This document shows, piece after piece, positions 45,578 to 53,623 of a stretch of 64,000 nucleotides of DNA. Where the stretch lies: positions 1 through 64,000 of the forward strand of contig NZ_BAGM01000004.1 of the NCBI RefSeq assembly GCF_000308855.1. Direction: 5' to 3'. The notes below the pieces were generated by a model. It was not told the origin of the DNA. It made no database searches and saw only the letters and a program-made list of their open reading frames with translations. The position numbers and the translations under genes are program-made. How positions within the stretch are numbered: position 1 is the first letter of the stretch; every line of letters starts with the position of its first letter. This DNA is from Nocardia veterana NBRC 100344. GTDB lineage: Bacteria; Actinomycetota; Actinomycetes; Mycobacteriales; Mycobacteriaceae.

Positions 45578-46633
45578 GTGAGTACGGTCGTGCAACCCTG
45601 CGCCCGGTGCGGCGCCCGCTGGGCGGTGCACGGTACGCCGATGCACTGGTGCCCTCGCTGCCGCGGTGTGCTGCTGTCCCCGGCGCCCGTCGACGCGCCG
45701 CCGGAACGACGCAACTATCGCTGGGTGGCGCGCCCGCCCGGCCGCGGCCCGCGAGTGGAACGGCCGCGGCCGAGCGTCGGTGCCGACCCGGCCACTCCAC
45801 GCTATGCCGAGATACCACGGTGGGGCCTGCGGGATCGTCCGCCGGTCCCGTCCGTCGCACCGCGCAACCGGGTCCGCGCGGCACTGCAGTGGCTGACCGA
45901 GCGGGTATCCGGCCTGCTGTTGGCCACCACCATCCTGTTCGGGCTCGCCGCCGCCGCGGAATTCGGCCGCTATCTCGTCCTGCTGCGCAATCGGACCCGG
46001 CTGATCGACCCGGTCGTGCTGTTCCTGTCCGACCTCACCGTGTACGCCACCTCGGTCGCCGCCCTGGTCTGTGCCTTGATGACCGCGGTGGGATCGATCG
46101 GATGGCTGATCCGCGCCCGGCGCGAGGCCTACGCCGACAACGGCCACCACGATCCGCGCTCGATGCCCGCGCTGCTGTGCGGCGGCCTGATTCCGGTGAT
46201 CAATATGGTCTGGCCTGGTGTATTCCTCACCGAGTTGGTGCGCCAACTCGGCAACGACCCACGGACCCTGCGCGCGGTGCGGATCTGGTGGGGCCTCTGG
46301 GTGCTCAACGGTGTGATGGTGATCGCGGCATTGTTGTTCCGCACGGCGGATACGCTGCAAGCACAGGCCGACGGGGTGATCTTCACCGTCTACACCGATC
46401 TCGTGGCGGTGGCGGTGGCCGTGGCGTCGCTGTGGGTGCTGCGCCTGTGTGAGGGCCGGGATCTACGCGGCCGGGTCCGGGTGCCCAAGCGCTGGCTGCC
46501 CGCGACCGGGCCGGCCGACCAGGTCATCGAACCCGTGCACCCGGTGACCGCCGGCACCGGTGCGGACGAATCGGCCGATACCGAGAGCGCCGACGCGCAG
46601 CGCGTCGAACAGGAGGAGGTCATGGCCAAGTGA
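45578..46633 (+). CDS. DUF4328-type membrane protein with N-terminal zinc ribbon
   Basis: The 351-residue protein begins with a zinc ribbon (CARCGARWAVHGTPMHWCPRCRG, four Cys in two CxxC pairs). About 60 Pro/Arg-rich residues lead to a DUF4328 domain with some five spans (LLATTILFGLAAAAEFGRYLVLL; PALLCGGLIPVINMVWPGVFLTEL). Its place before glpQ matches Rv3843c. Function unknown. The GTG at 45578 has GGGGGAG 7 nt upstream; an ATG at 45539 is possible. It overlaps glpQ by GTGA, so the two are coupled. Confidence 0.85.
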   Translation: MSTVVQPCARCGARWAVHGTPMHWCPRCRGVLLSPAPVDAPPERRNYRWVARPPGRGPRVERPRPSVGADPATPRYAEIPRWGLRDRPPVPSVAPRNRVRAALQWLTERVSGLLLATTILFGLAAAAEFGRYLVLLRNRTRLIDPVVLFLSDLTVYATSVAALVCALMTAVGSIGWLIRARREAYADNGHHDPRSMPALLCGGLIPVINMVWPGVFLTELVRQLGNDPRTLRAVRIWWGLWVLNGVMVIAALLFRTADTLQAQADGVIFTVYTDLVAVAVAVASLWVLRLCEGRDLRGRVRVPKRWLPATGPADQVIEPVHPVTAGTGADESADTESADAQRVEQEEVMAK

Positions 46634-47397
46634 GCCAGGGCAATCGCGCACCGTTCGTGGTCGCGCATCGGGGTGCGTCCGGGACGCGTCCCGAGCACAC
46701 CCTCGCCGCCTATGAGCTGGCGTTGCAGGAAGGCGCCGACGGCGTCGAATGCGATGTCCGGCTGACTCGTGACGGTCATCTGGTATGCGTTCACGACCGC
46801 ACCGTGGATCGCACCTCCTCCGGCACCGGCCTGGTCAGCGAGATGACGCTGGACGAACTGCGTGAACTCGACTTCGGCGACGACGGCAACCCGGCGCCCG
46901 TGCTGACCCTCAGCGAGCTGATCACGCTGGTGCTGGACTGGCGCAGCCGGCCGACGAAGTTGTTCATCGAGACCAAACATCCGGTCCGCTACGGCGCGCT
47001 GGTCGAGAACAAGGTGCTGGCCGAGTTGCAGCGTTTCGGCATCGCCACTCCTGCCTCGGCCGACCATTCCCGGGCGGTGGTCATGTCCTTCGCCGCCACC
47101 GCGGTGTGGCGGATCCGTCGCGCGGCCCCGCTGCTGCCGACGGTGCTGCTCGGTGAGTCCTCGCGCTACCTCGGCGGGAGCGCCGCGACCACGGTCGGCG
47201 CCACCGCGGTCGGCCCGTCCGTCAAAACGCTGCGCGATCATCCCGAACTCGTCGACAAGGCGGCCGCGGCCGGGCGAGCGACGTACTGCTGGACGGTGGA
47301 CGATCCGCAGGACGTGAAACTGTGCGCCGAACTCGGCGTCAGCTGGATCGCGACCAACCATCCCGGCCGTACCAAAACCGTGCTGGACGGTATCTGA
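46630..47397 (+). CDS. glpQ1: Glycerophosphodiester phosphodiesterase
   Basis: The 255-residue GDPD enzyme has VVAHRGASGTRPEHTLAAYELAL with the catalytic His, EGADGVECDVRLTRDGHLVCVHDRTVDRT with Glu/Asp metal ligands, and the C-terminal CWTVDDPQD. It hydrolyses deacylated phospholipids to glycerol-3-phosphate and an alcohol. No signal peptide is present, so it is cytoplasmic, like Rv3842c. It overlaps the DUF4328 gene. Confidence 0.95.
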   Translation: MSQGNRAPFVVAHRGASGTRPEHTLAAYELALQEGADGVECDVRLTRDGHLVCVHDRTVDRTSSGTGLVSEMTLDELRELDFGDDGNPAPVLTLSELITLVLDWRSRPTKLFIETKHPVRYGALVENKVLAELQRFGIATPASADHSRAVVMSFAATAVWRIRRAAPLLPTVLLGESSRYLGGSAATTVGATAVGPSVKTLRDHPELVDKAAAAGRATYCWTVDDPQDVKLCAELGVSWIATNHPGRTKTVLDGI

Positions 47398-47520
47398 CAT
47401 TCATCGGCCGAACCGGTGTGACGTCGGAAAATGCCACGGTGGGGACCCGCCTGCCCGGCTCGCCGTCGCGGTCCCGGCCGGATCCGCGCGCCCCTGCGTG
47501 ATGCGGGTCCCACGAACCTG

Positions 47521-47526
47521 TAGGTT
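47521..47526 (+). promoter_or_regulatory. -10-like TAGGTT before DUF5926 gene
   Basis: TAGGTT ends 8 nt before the GTG at 47535 and no ribosome site intervenes, which fits a leaderless transcript. No clear -35 is seen. Confidence 0.4.
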
Positions 47527-47534
47527 CTGCGTTC

Positions 47535-48461
47535 GTGGGTAAGTCGAAGCGGAACAGTCCCAAGCCCGACAGCAATCGGGCCCAGCGCCTCGCCGAACGT
47601 CGTGCGGCGCAACAACAGGCGGCCACGGCCGTGACGCGTCCGTTCGCCGGCCTGGCCGCCGAATGCGATCTCGTCGCGCTGCGCGAATTCGTGCCGTCGG
47701 CGACCGCGTCCCTGAACTTGGCCGCCGGTGTCTCCGCCGAACGGCCGGTCACCCTGGCCACCGTGCTGCCCGGAGCGGTGGCGGCGCTGGTGCGCGTCGG
47801 TGATGTGCCGACCGGCTTCGTCGGTGCGCAGGTGCAGTTCCAGTCCGCGAATCCGGCCGCGGATCTGGCCGCCGCCATCCTGTGGACCCAGACCGCCGAA
47901 CCCGGCGCCTCACTGACCGCGGCGAGCGAGGCCGCGCCGGAGGCGGTTCCGGCGCTGACGGAAGTGATCGATCCGAAGGCCGAGCTGGATCTGACCGTCC
48001 ACCAGGACTTCAAATGGTGGGTCCCGGAGGGTGTGACGCCCGATCCGCAGGTCGCCGCCACGATCGAACAGGCCGATCAGGCGATCATGCCGTCGGATCG
48101 GCTCGCGCTGGGCCCCGAATCCGTCGGCGCGGCATGGTGGGTGGATGCCGGTGAGAAGGCGCATCTGCGCTGGGTCCGGCCCGAGGACGAGGACGCCCTG
48201 ATGCTGGCGCTGGCGCGCGTCCACGCCGCGGGTGGGCTGCACCTCGGCGACGGATCCCGGTTCGCGGGTTCGTTCCGCACCCACGGCCTGCTGGTCCCGG
48301 TCTTCGATCTGGACCGCGAGCGCCACCCCAGCGAATGGGTCGCGCCCGCAACCGAATTCGGCGCGCGCCTCGCCGAGGCACTGGCCTCCGACGCGCCGCT
48401 GAGCTCCGACGAACGGCGCTCCCGGGACGGTCTGCGGTCGCGTCAGGTCACCCTGCGCTGA
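47535..48461 (+). CDS. DUF5926 family protein
   Basis: The 308-residue protein starts with a basic stretch (GKSKRNSPKPDSNRAQRLAERRAAQQQ) and continues with an acidic body (LVALREFVPSATASLNL, VHQDFKWWVPEG, GAAWWVDAGEKAHLRW). It is conserved in mycolic-acid actinobacteria, and some databases call it SecA-related because of the basic N-terminus. Function unknown. It is 137 bp after glpQ and convergent with the ferritin genes. Confidence 0.82.
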   Translation: MGKSKRNSPKPDSNRAQRLAERRAAQQQAATAVTRPFAGLAAECDLVALREFVPSATASLNLAAGVSAERPVTLATVLPGAVAALVRVGDVPTGFVGAQVQFQSANPAADLAAAILWTQTAEPGASLTAASEAAPEAVPALTEVIDPKAELDLTVHQDFKWWVPEGVTPDPQVAATIEQADQAIMPSDRLALGPESVGAAWWVDAGEKAHLRWVRPEDEDALMLALARVHAAGGLHLGDGSRFAGSFRTHGLLVPVFDLDRERHPSEWVAPATEFGARLAEALASDAPLSSDERRSRDGLRSRQVTLR

Positions 48462-48503
48462 CGAGAAGTCCACTCGGACAGCGACTTCGGATCAACAGCG
48501 AAA

Positions 48504-48530
48504 GCCCGGTCCACCACTGGTGGGCCGGGC
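48504..48530. terminator. Hairpin between convergent DUF5926 and ferritin genes
   Basis: GCCCGGTCCACCA and TGGTGGGCCGGGC form a stem with one G-T pair. It lies 42 bp after DUF5926 and 15 bp after bfrB, and probably ends both. Confidence 0.75.
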
Positions 48531-48545
48531 CGGGTCGGGTGCGGA

Positions 48546-49094
48546 TCAGATGTTGCCGCCGGCGGCCCGCGGCGCGCCGGAGGCATCGCTCGGCCCGCTC
48601 ATCTCGCGAGAAACGAAATATTCGAGATCGAACAGGTTCGACCCCGCGCGATCGGCGACGGTGAGCAGTGTGGACATGCGCGCCACCTCCTCGACCTGTT
48701 CCTTCAGGAACCACTGCATGAACTGCTCGCCCAGATAATCGCCCTCTTCCCGGGCGGTGCTGGCCAGCTGGATGATCTGCTCGGTGACCGTCTTCTCCTG
48801 CTGCAACGCCAATTGGATCGGCTCGCGCGCATTGTCGAATTGCGAGCGCGCCGCGTCGACACCGGAGAGTTCGACGCTCATATCCCGGTCCAGGAAGTAC
48901 TGAACGATCATCATCGCGTGATTGCGTTCTTCGATGGCCTGCGCATAGAAATGCTTGGCCAGAACCGGAAGATCGGCATTGTCGAACCACACGGCGATCG
49001 CGATGTACTGATGCTCGGCATTGAATTCGTGCCGAATCTGATCGTGGAGCAGGGCGTGAAATTTGCTGTGCGCGGAATCGGAGTGGTTGGACAT
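48546..49094 (-). CDS. bfrB: Ferritin BfrB
   Basis: The 182-residue protein aligns with M. tuberculosis BfrB to its end (SGAPRAAGG). Ferroxidase residues are intact: E in RHEFNAEHQY, the second E and the H of EERNHAMM, E in QQEKTV and Q in LGEQFMQWFL. It oxidises Fe(II) and stores Fe(III) in a 24-mer. The ATG at 49094 is used. An iron-box-like dyad lies 54 bp upstream. In mycobacteria IdeR with iron activates bfrB. A ferritin paralogue is immediately upstream. Confidence 0.95.
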   Translation of the reverse strand: MSNHSDSAHSKFHALLHDQIRHEFNAEHQYIAIAVWFDNADLPVLAKHFYAQAIEERNHAMMIVQYFLDRDMSVELSGVDAARSQFDNAREPIQLALQQEKTVTEQIIQLASTAREEGDYLGEQFMQWFLKEQVEEVARMSTLLTVADRAGSNLFDLEYFVSREMSGPSDASGAPRAAGGNI

Positions 49095-49147
49095 GATCCC
49101 GACATTAGTGCTGGTCAAGCGGGGCTGTCATCCAAGTACACCCTTAT

Positions 49148-49166
49148 TGAGGCAAGTATTGCCTTA
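49148..49166. promoter_or_regulatory. IdeR-like iron box upstream of bfrB
   Basis: TGAGGCAAGTATTGCCTTA is a 19-bp dyad (AGGCAA-GTA-TTGCCT core) related to the TTAGGTTAGGCTAACCTAA consensus. It is about 54 bp upstream of the bfrB start, where IdeR would act as activator. The match is moderate. Confidence 0.55.
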
Positions 49167-49244
49167 GTTATCGAAGCCTTACTACGCCGTTCCGCGGATA
49201 ATCGGAATTCGGTGTTTTCCTGCGATTTCCCACCGCATCGGATT

Positions 49245-49784
49245 TCAGCGCCGAGCGATACCGGCCGGCTTCGGCGCCGACGCATCCGGCTTTCGTGTGG
49301 CAGGGATCTCGCGGGCCACGAACTCCTCGATATCGAACAGGTTGCCGGCCGACCGCGCACATACCGTCGCCAGCGTGGTGAGCCGGGCAACCTCCGTCAG
49401 CTGGTCGTCGAGGAACCACCGGACGAACTGTTCGCCGAGGTAGTCTCCGGCGTCGCGGGCGGTCCGGGTCAGGGCGGTGATCCGATCGGTCGACTCGCGT
49501 TCCCGGCTCAGCAGGAATTCCACTGCGGCCGAGGGCGATTCGAATTCCGACCGCACCTCGTCGGTGCCGGTGACGGCCACCGCGGCGTCGCGATCGAGCA
49601 GGTACTGGACCATCCGCAGCGCGTGCGCGCGTTTGTCGTCGGCGCCGAGATAGCAGATCCGCGCGAGCTGCGGCAGCCGCTGCGCATCGAAATAGACGGC
49701 CACGGCGAGATACTGCTGGGAAGTGGTGAATTCGTGGCGGATCTGGGTGCGCAGCAGTTCGAGGAAGGGGCCGGTACCGGACAT
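49245..49784 (-). CDS. Ferritin paralogue with altered ferroxidase site
   Basis: The 179-residue protein is clearly homologous to the adjacent BfrB (RTQIRHEFTTSQQYLAVAVYF; DYLGEQFVRWFLDDQ). At the ferroxidase helix, BfrB reads EERNHAMM while this one reads DDKRAHALR, which puts Lys at the bridging Glu and keeps the His. The helix-1 Glu, the central Glu (SRERES) and Gln (GEQF) remain. It may not oxidise iron, but could form mixed shells with BfrB or bind another ligand. It is 150 bp upstream of bfrB on the same strand and 10 bp after the LCP gene. Confidence 0.85.
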   Translation of the reverse strand: MSGTGPFLELLRTQIRHEFTTSQQYLAVAVYFDAQRLPQLARICYLGADDKRAHALRMVQYLLDRDAAVAVTGTDEVRSEFESPSAAVEFLLSRERESTDRITALTRTARDAGDYLGEQFVRWFLDDQLTEVARLTTLATVCARSAGNLFDIEEFVAREIPATRKPDASAPKPAGIARR

Positions 49785-49794
49785 GCTCCCGACG

Positions 49795-51285
49795 CTACCG
49801 GGTCAGCAGATCGTCCGGGACCGCCCGGTCGTGCGCCAGCGCGTCGAAGAAGCGACTCGCCCGGTCCCGATCCCAGAGCAGCACATTGCCGGAACCCGTT
49901 TCGTCGGTGAAGCCGCCGATCGGAACCGTCGTCGCCACGGTCTTCCCGCGCAGTGCCCAGCCCAGCCGGGCCAGGTCCCAGATGTGATCGCCCTTGTCCA
50001 CCTGCAGTGAGGAGGCCACATCGCGAGCGAGCGGCCAGACCTTCAGCGGGTTGACGAGGGTGCCCGCGCTGGTGGCCTTCTCCAACAGGGCCGACAGGAA
50101 CAGCCGCTGATTGTTCATCCGGTCCAGATCGGCGCGCGGGGTGGCGCGGGTGCGCACGAAGCCGAGGGCCTGGGAGCCGGACAGATGCTGGCATCCGGCG
50201 GGGAGGTTGATCCCGGCCTTCGGATCATCGATCGGATCGGGCAGGCACATATCGATGCCGCCGAGTGCGTCGACCATGCCGGCGAAGCCACCGAATCCGA
50301 TCTCGGCGAAATGATCGATCCGCAGTCCGGTCGCGATTTCCACCGTCTGGACGAGTAGTTTCGGCCCGCCGGCGGAGAAGGCGGCATTGAGTTTGTCCTT
50401 GCCGACGCCCGGAATGCTCACATACGAATCGCGCGGCAGGCTCACCACGGTCGGCGCGCCCGACTTCGGAATGTGCACGAGCATGATGGTGTCGCTGCGG
50501 TCGCCGCCGGCATCGGAGCTGCCGCCGGTCGACAGTTCCCGCTCCTGTTCGGGCGTGAGGCCCACCCTGGTGTCGGAACCGGTGAGCAGCCAGTTCGTGC
50601 CGGCTGTCTGCCCGACCCGGTCGCTGTAGCTGCTCAGGGCATCGATGCGATGCAGCGAGCGGTCCAGATAGATCACGCCGGCCACCGGCAGCAGGATCAC
50701 GACCAGCAGCAGGATCAGCAGCCACCGGCCCCGATGCCGCTTCCGCCGGGCCCGCGGCGCTCGCGGTTCCCGTGGTGGCCGGGCCGATCGGCGAGGTTGC
50801 GCGGGCGGCGGTGGCGGTGGTTCCCGGTAGGGCACCGGGCGCTGGGTCGGTGCGTGCGTCGGCTCGCCGCGGTGTCGTTCCGGCGGCTCGCCGCCGTATC
50901 CACCGGGCGGCTCGCCGCCGTGCCGTCGGGGCGGCTCGCCGCCGTGCTCGAAGGGGGTCGCCCGCGGTCTGGTGGGACTGTTCGGTGCCTGCGACCAGGC
51001 CAGCGGCGGGGGATTGTTGCCGTCGCGGCGGATGACCTGCGTCGGTTCGATCGGCGGACGCCCCGGTGGCAGTGGTCTTCCGGGCGACATCGGAGGTCCC
51101 GGATCCGGCTGGCGACGAGGTCCGACGGGATGTCCGGCACCCGGCGGCTGCGGGCGACCCGCGCCCGGCGGGAGCCTCCGCTCGGGACCCTGTCGATCGG
51201 GCGGCGGCAGACGACGGCCGTCCGGGCCCGCCGGCGGCGGCACCCGGCGGGTCCGCTGATACTGCTGGGGGTCGTCGCCGTTCAC
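49795..51285 (-). CDS. LytR-CpsA-Psr (LCP) family cell-wall transferase
   Basis: The 496-residue protein has a cytoplasmic Pro/Arg-rich tail of about 185 residues with four copies of an 8-residue GGEPP-type unit. A span (WLLILLLVVILLPVAGVIYL) and an extracytoplasmic LCP domain follow: LLTGSDTR, DRSDTIMLVHIPKSG, VVSLPRDSYVSIPG, KLNAAFSAGG, and QALGFVRTRATPRADLDRMNNQRLFL (seen in parts). Conserved Arg and Asp that bind the pyrophosphate lipid are present. LCP enzymes attach arabinogalactan or similar polymers to peptidoglycan. No LytR_C domain follows. GTG at 51285. Confidence 0.92.
   Translation of the reverse strand: MNGDDPQQYQRTRRVPPPAGPDGRRLPPPDRQGPERRLPPGAGRPQPPGAGHPVGPRRQPDPGPPMSPGRPLPPGRPPIEPTQVIRRDGNNPPPLAWSQAPNSPTRPRATPFEHGGEPPRRHGGEPPGGYGGEPPERHRGEPTHAPTQRPVPYREPPPPPPAQPRRSARPPREPRAPRARRKRHRGRWLLILLLVVILLPVAGVIYLDRSLHRIDALSSYSDRVGQTAGTNWLLTGSDTRVGLTPEQERELSTGGSSDAGGDRSDTIMLVHIPKSGAPTVVSLPRDSYVSIPGVGKDKLNAAFSAGGPKLLVQTVEIATGLRIDHFAEIGFGGFAGMVDALGGIDMCLPDPIDDPKAGINLPAGCQHLSGSQALGFVRTRATPRADLDRMNNQRLFLSALLEKATSAGTLVNPLKVWPLARDVASSLQVDKGDHIWDLARLGWALRGKTVATTVPIGGFTDETGSGNVLLWDRDRASRFFDALAHDRAVPDDLLTR
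50882..50945 (-). repeat. 24-bp tandem repeat in LCP gene
   Basis: GGCGGCTCGCCGCCGT occurs at 50882, 50906 and 50930, exactly 24 bp apart, with variable bases between. It encodes an 8-residue unit (GGEPPxxH/Y). A degenerate fourth unit lies to the left. Copy number could vary between strains. Confidence 0.85.
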
Positions 51286-51374
51286 CACCGAGATGGTACT
51301 GATCGGGGCGTTGTGCGGGTCGGCACAATGCGTCGGGTGGGCTGGACGTGACCGATTTCCGCAGGTGCGCGCGC

Positions 51375-52169
51375 TTACGGCAGCCAGGAGACGTGTCCGT
51401 GGAGCACGGTATAGCCGATGTAGGCGACGGAGTCGATGGTCGCGTGCGCGAGGATCAGCGGCCACAACCGTCCGGTTCGCTGCCAATACCGGCCGAAGAT
51501 CGCGCCCATCACCAGGTTCCCGAGACCGCCGCCCAGGCCCTGGTAGAGGTGATAGCTGCCACGCAGCAGCGCCGAGGCGGCCAGGGAGCGGTTTTCCGAC
51601 CAGCCGAGGGCGCGCAGCCGGGTGATCAGATAGCCCACCACGATGATCTCTTCGGCCACCGCATTCGCGATCGCCGAGAGCACCAGCACCGGGAGTCGCC
51701 ACCAGTGGTCGTGCAGGGAACTGGGCACGATCGTCACGCTCAGGCCCAGCGCATGGGCCGCCAGATACAGGCCGAGTCCGGGTAGCCCGATCACCGCGGC
51801 CAAGACCAGGCCGGGCACCACATCCCCGCGCCACCGGATCCGGGCCAGGCCCACCGGCCGCAGGCCGATTCCGCTGCGCCACAACAGGTATAGGCCCAGG
51901 GCGCCCCATCCGAGCAGCCGGGTCACGCTCAGCAGCTGAAACAGCAGGTCGATGGTGGACTGCACCGCGCGGGAGGGATTCAGCGCCACCCGCTGACCCG
52001 CGAGGCCGCCCGGTGCCAGCGCACTTTCGACCAGCGACAGCGCGGCGCTGAGCCCGCTCAGACCGAAGGTGATGATCAGGACGATCCCGATCTCCACCCG
52101 GATCGCGAACCGCTCGCCGTCCGCGGTCGATTCGGGTCGGGAAGTCGCCGGACGATCACCGCGAACCAT
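51375..52169 (-). CDS. CPBP-family intramembrane metalloprotease
   Basis: The 264-residue membrane protein has the Abi/CAAX-protease motifs: AEEIIVVGYLITRL (EE then R), RGSYHLYQG with a His, and LILAHATIDS with the last His and Asp. About seven spans are present. Members process prenylated or small peptides or act in immunity to bacteriocins; substrate unknown. It lies 89 bp upstream of the LCP gene on the same strand. Confidence 0.9.
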   Translation of the reverse strand: MVRGDRPATSRPESTADGERFAIRVEIGIVLIITFGLSGLSAALSLVESALAPGGLAGQRVALNPSRAVQSTIDLLFQLLSVTRLLGWGALGLYLLWRSGIGLRPVGLARIRWRGDVVPGLVLAAVIGLPGLGLYLAAHALGLSVTIVPSSLHDHWWRLPVLVLSAIANAVAEEIIVVGYLITRLRALGWSENRSLAASALLRGSYHLYQGLGGGLGNLVMGAIFGRYWQRTGRLWPLILAHATIDSVAYIGYTVLHGHVSWLP

Positions 52170-52255
52170 AGGAACAATCTAGGGGTGTGGCGCCGGATAC
52201 GGTGCATCCACCGCGGCGCTCGGGCCGCGGGAACCGCCCGCGTGCGCCCGTCGAA

Positions 52256-53029
52256 TCACGAGGTCCGGTCCGACCCGTGCAAGCGATCGAAGAAGGGGCA
52301 GCCGGCGAGGATTCGTACCGCGCGGCTCAGCTGTTCCACATCGTCGACCGGTGCGTGGAACGGCAGCCGGACGTCGTGATCGGTTTCGGGACCTTCGACG
52401 CGCAGCGTGACGCCGTAGCGGTCGATCGCCAAGGGGCGAACCGAACCGCCGCGCAGTCGAACCGGCAGATGCCGGGCCAATCGAGCGATCACATCGGCAT
52501 GGTCGGAATCCATATGCTGCAACCAGGCCGATTCCAGCTCCCAGAACGGATCGGCATCGGCCCGGCGCAAATCATGCGGGCAAACCGATTCGGCCCCGGT
52601 CGAGTCCGCCACGACCGCCGATTCGAGCACCACGCGGACCAGCGTCGTGGTGTGGCCGACATCGAGCAGACCGGGATGCGGATATTCGCCGGCGACCTGA
52701 GCGGCCAAGGCCCGCTGGGCATGTCCGGGCACCGCCCGTACCCGGCCGCGCAGCCAGACGAGCGCGCGCACGGGTTCGCGCAGCGGCAGCGGCGCATGAT
52801 CGGTGAGCTCGAGCACGCCGGGAGAGCCGACCTCGCCGGCCGCGGCCGTGACCGCCGCCGAGTTACGCGCGACGGCGACGACGACGTCGCCGCAGGCGCG
52901 CAGGTGGTGCACGGTGGTGGGAATCGGATCGGTGCCGGGCAGAGCCAGCACCGCGGTCTCGGCATGGGCGCACGCACTGCGAATTCGCTCCGCGGCGGAT
53001 GGAGCGGCGGACGTGATCGTGCGGCGCAT
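52256..53029 (-). CDS. DUF2470-containing protein, probable haem/iron utilisation
   Basis: The 257-residue protein pairs an N-terminal split-barrel-like region (CGDVVVAVARNSAAVTAAAG, ALVWLRGRVRAVPGHAQRA) with a C-terminal DUF2470 domain (LQHMDSDHADVIARLARHLPV, GVTLRVEGPETDHDVRLPF). HugZ-type haem oxygenases share this layout. GGAGG precedes the ATG at 53029. A 16/19 IdeR box 34 bp upstream predicts repression by iron, which fits haem or siderophore use. The enzymatic role is inferred. Confidence 0.82.
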   Translation of the reverse strand: MRRTITSAAPSAAERIRSACAHAETAVLALPGTDPIPTTVHHLRACGDVVVAVARNSAAVTAAAGEVGSPGVLELTDHAPLPLREPVRALVWLRGRVRAVPGHAQRALAAQVAGEYPHPGLLDVGHTTTLVRVVLESAVVADSTGAESVCPHDLRRADADPFWELESAWLQHMDSDHADVIARLARHLPVRLRGGSVRPLAIDRYGVTLRVEGPETDHDVRLPFHAPVDDVEQLSRAVRILAGCPFFDRLHGSDRTS

Positions 53030-53062
53030 ACGAACCTCCAGTGACAACCGACGAGCGGATAA

Positions 53063-53081
53063 TTAGGTAAACCTAAGCTAA
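53063..53081. promoter_or_regulatory. IdeR/DmdR iron box
   Basis: Read on the minus strand, TTAGCTTAGGTTTACCTAA matches 16 of 19 positions of the TTAGGTTAGGCTAACCTAA consensus. It sits 34 bp upstream of the DUF2470 start and 48 bp upstream of the divergent 53129 gene, where it could control both. Confidence 0.85.
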
Positions 53082-53128
53082 GTCACGGGGCATCGATGCG
53101 CAAGCATTGCGATCGCTACGGTGGAAAT

Positions 53129-53554
53129 GTGCCGCACGATTCGACGCCCGCCTCCGAACCCGTCCTGCTGTCGCTGAGTGTCCCCACTCCCGAGCGCGCG
53201 GACCTGGTGCACGAGCTGGTCCGGCCGCCGTCGGCGAATCCGCAGGCGCCGGTGCTCGATCTGGATCTGCCCGATGTCGAGGTCGCCGAATTCCTGGTCG
53301 GCGCGGCCCATTCCGATACCGGGTTCGTCGCCTCGACCGAGTCCGGGGCGCGGGCCGTGGCCGTTGTCGCGGCAACCGTGGCCGCGCTCTGCGGTGAGGA
53401 TATTCGAACGGCGTTGACCAGCCCGGATATCGAATTCCTCCGCGGGCTGAGCGCCCCGGCCGTGCAGGCCCTGCGGGAGGTGCTGCTCGCGATCGAAACC
53501 ACCCGGCCGGACGAGGTGAACGCGGCATTGCGGGTGCTCGTCCCCGGACCGTAG
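53129..53554 (+). CDS. Conserved hypothetical protein
   Basis: The 141-residue acidic protein is not recognised. It reads LLSLSVPTPERADLVHELV, LDLDLPDVEVAEFLVGAAHSD, VAVVAATVAALCGEDIR and LREVLLAIETTRPDEVNAAL, so it is mainly helical, with no signal or span. The GTG at 53129 follows GGTGGA and also lies 6 nt after a TACGGT hexamer, so leaderless start is possible. It shares an intergenic iron box with the DUF2470 gene and may respond to iron. Confidence 0.68.
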   Translation: MPHDSTPASEPVLLSLSVPTPERADLVHELVRPPSANPQAPVLDLDLPDVEVAEFLVGAAHSDTGFVASTESGARAVAVVAATVAALCGEDIRTALTSPDIEFLRGLSAPAVQALREVLLAIETTRPDEVNAALRVLVPGP

Positions 53555-53610
53555 GCCGGGACTGTTACCGCTGGGTATGCTCAAACGGCGAGTCCGCAGC
53601 CAACTGCCAG

Positions 53611-53616
53611 TAATGT
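53611..53616 (+). promoter_or_regulatory. -10-like TAATGT at pheA start
   Basis: TAATGT ends 7 nt before the GTG of pheA and no ribosome site intervenes, which fits a leaderless transcript. It matches the TAnnnT -10 consensus. Confidence 0.5.
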
Positions 53617-53623
53617 CGTATCC

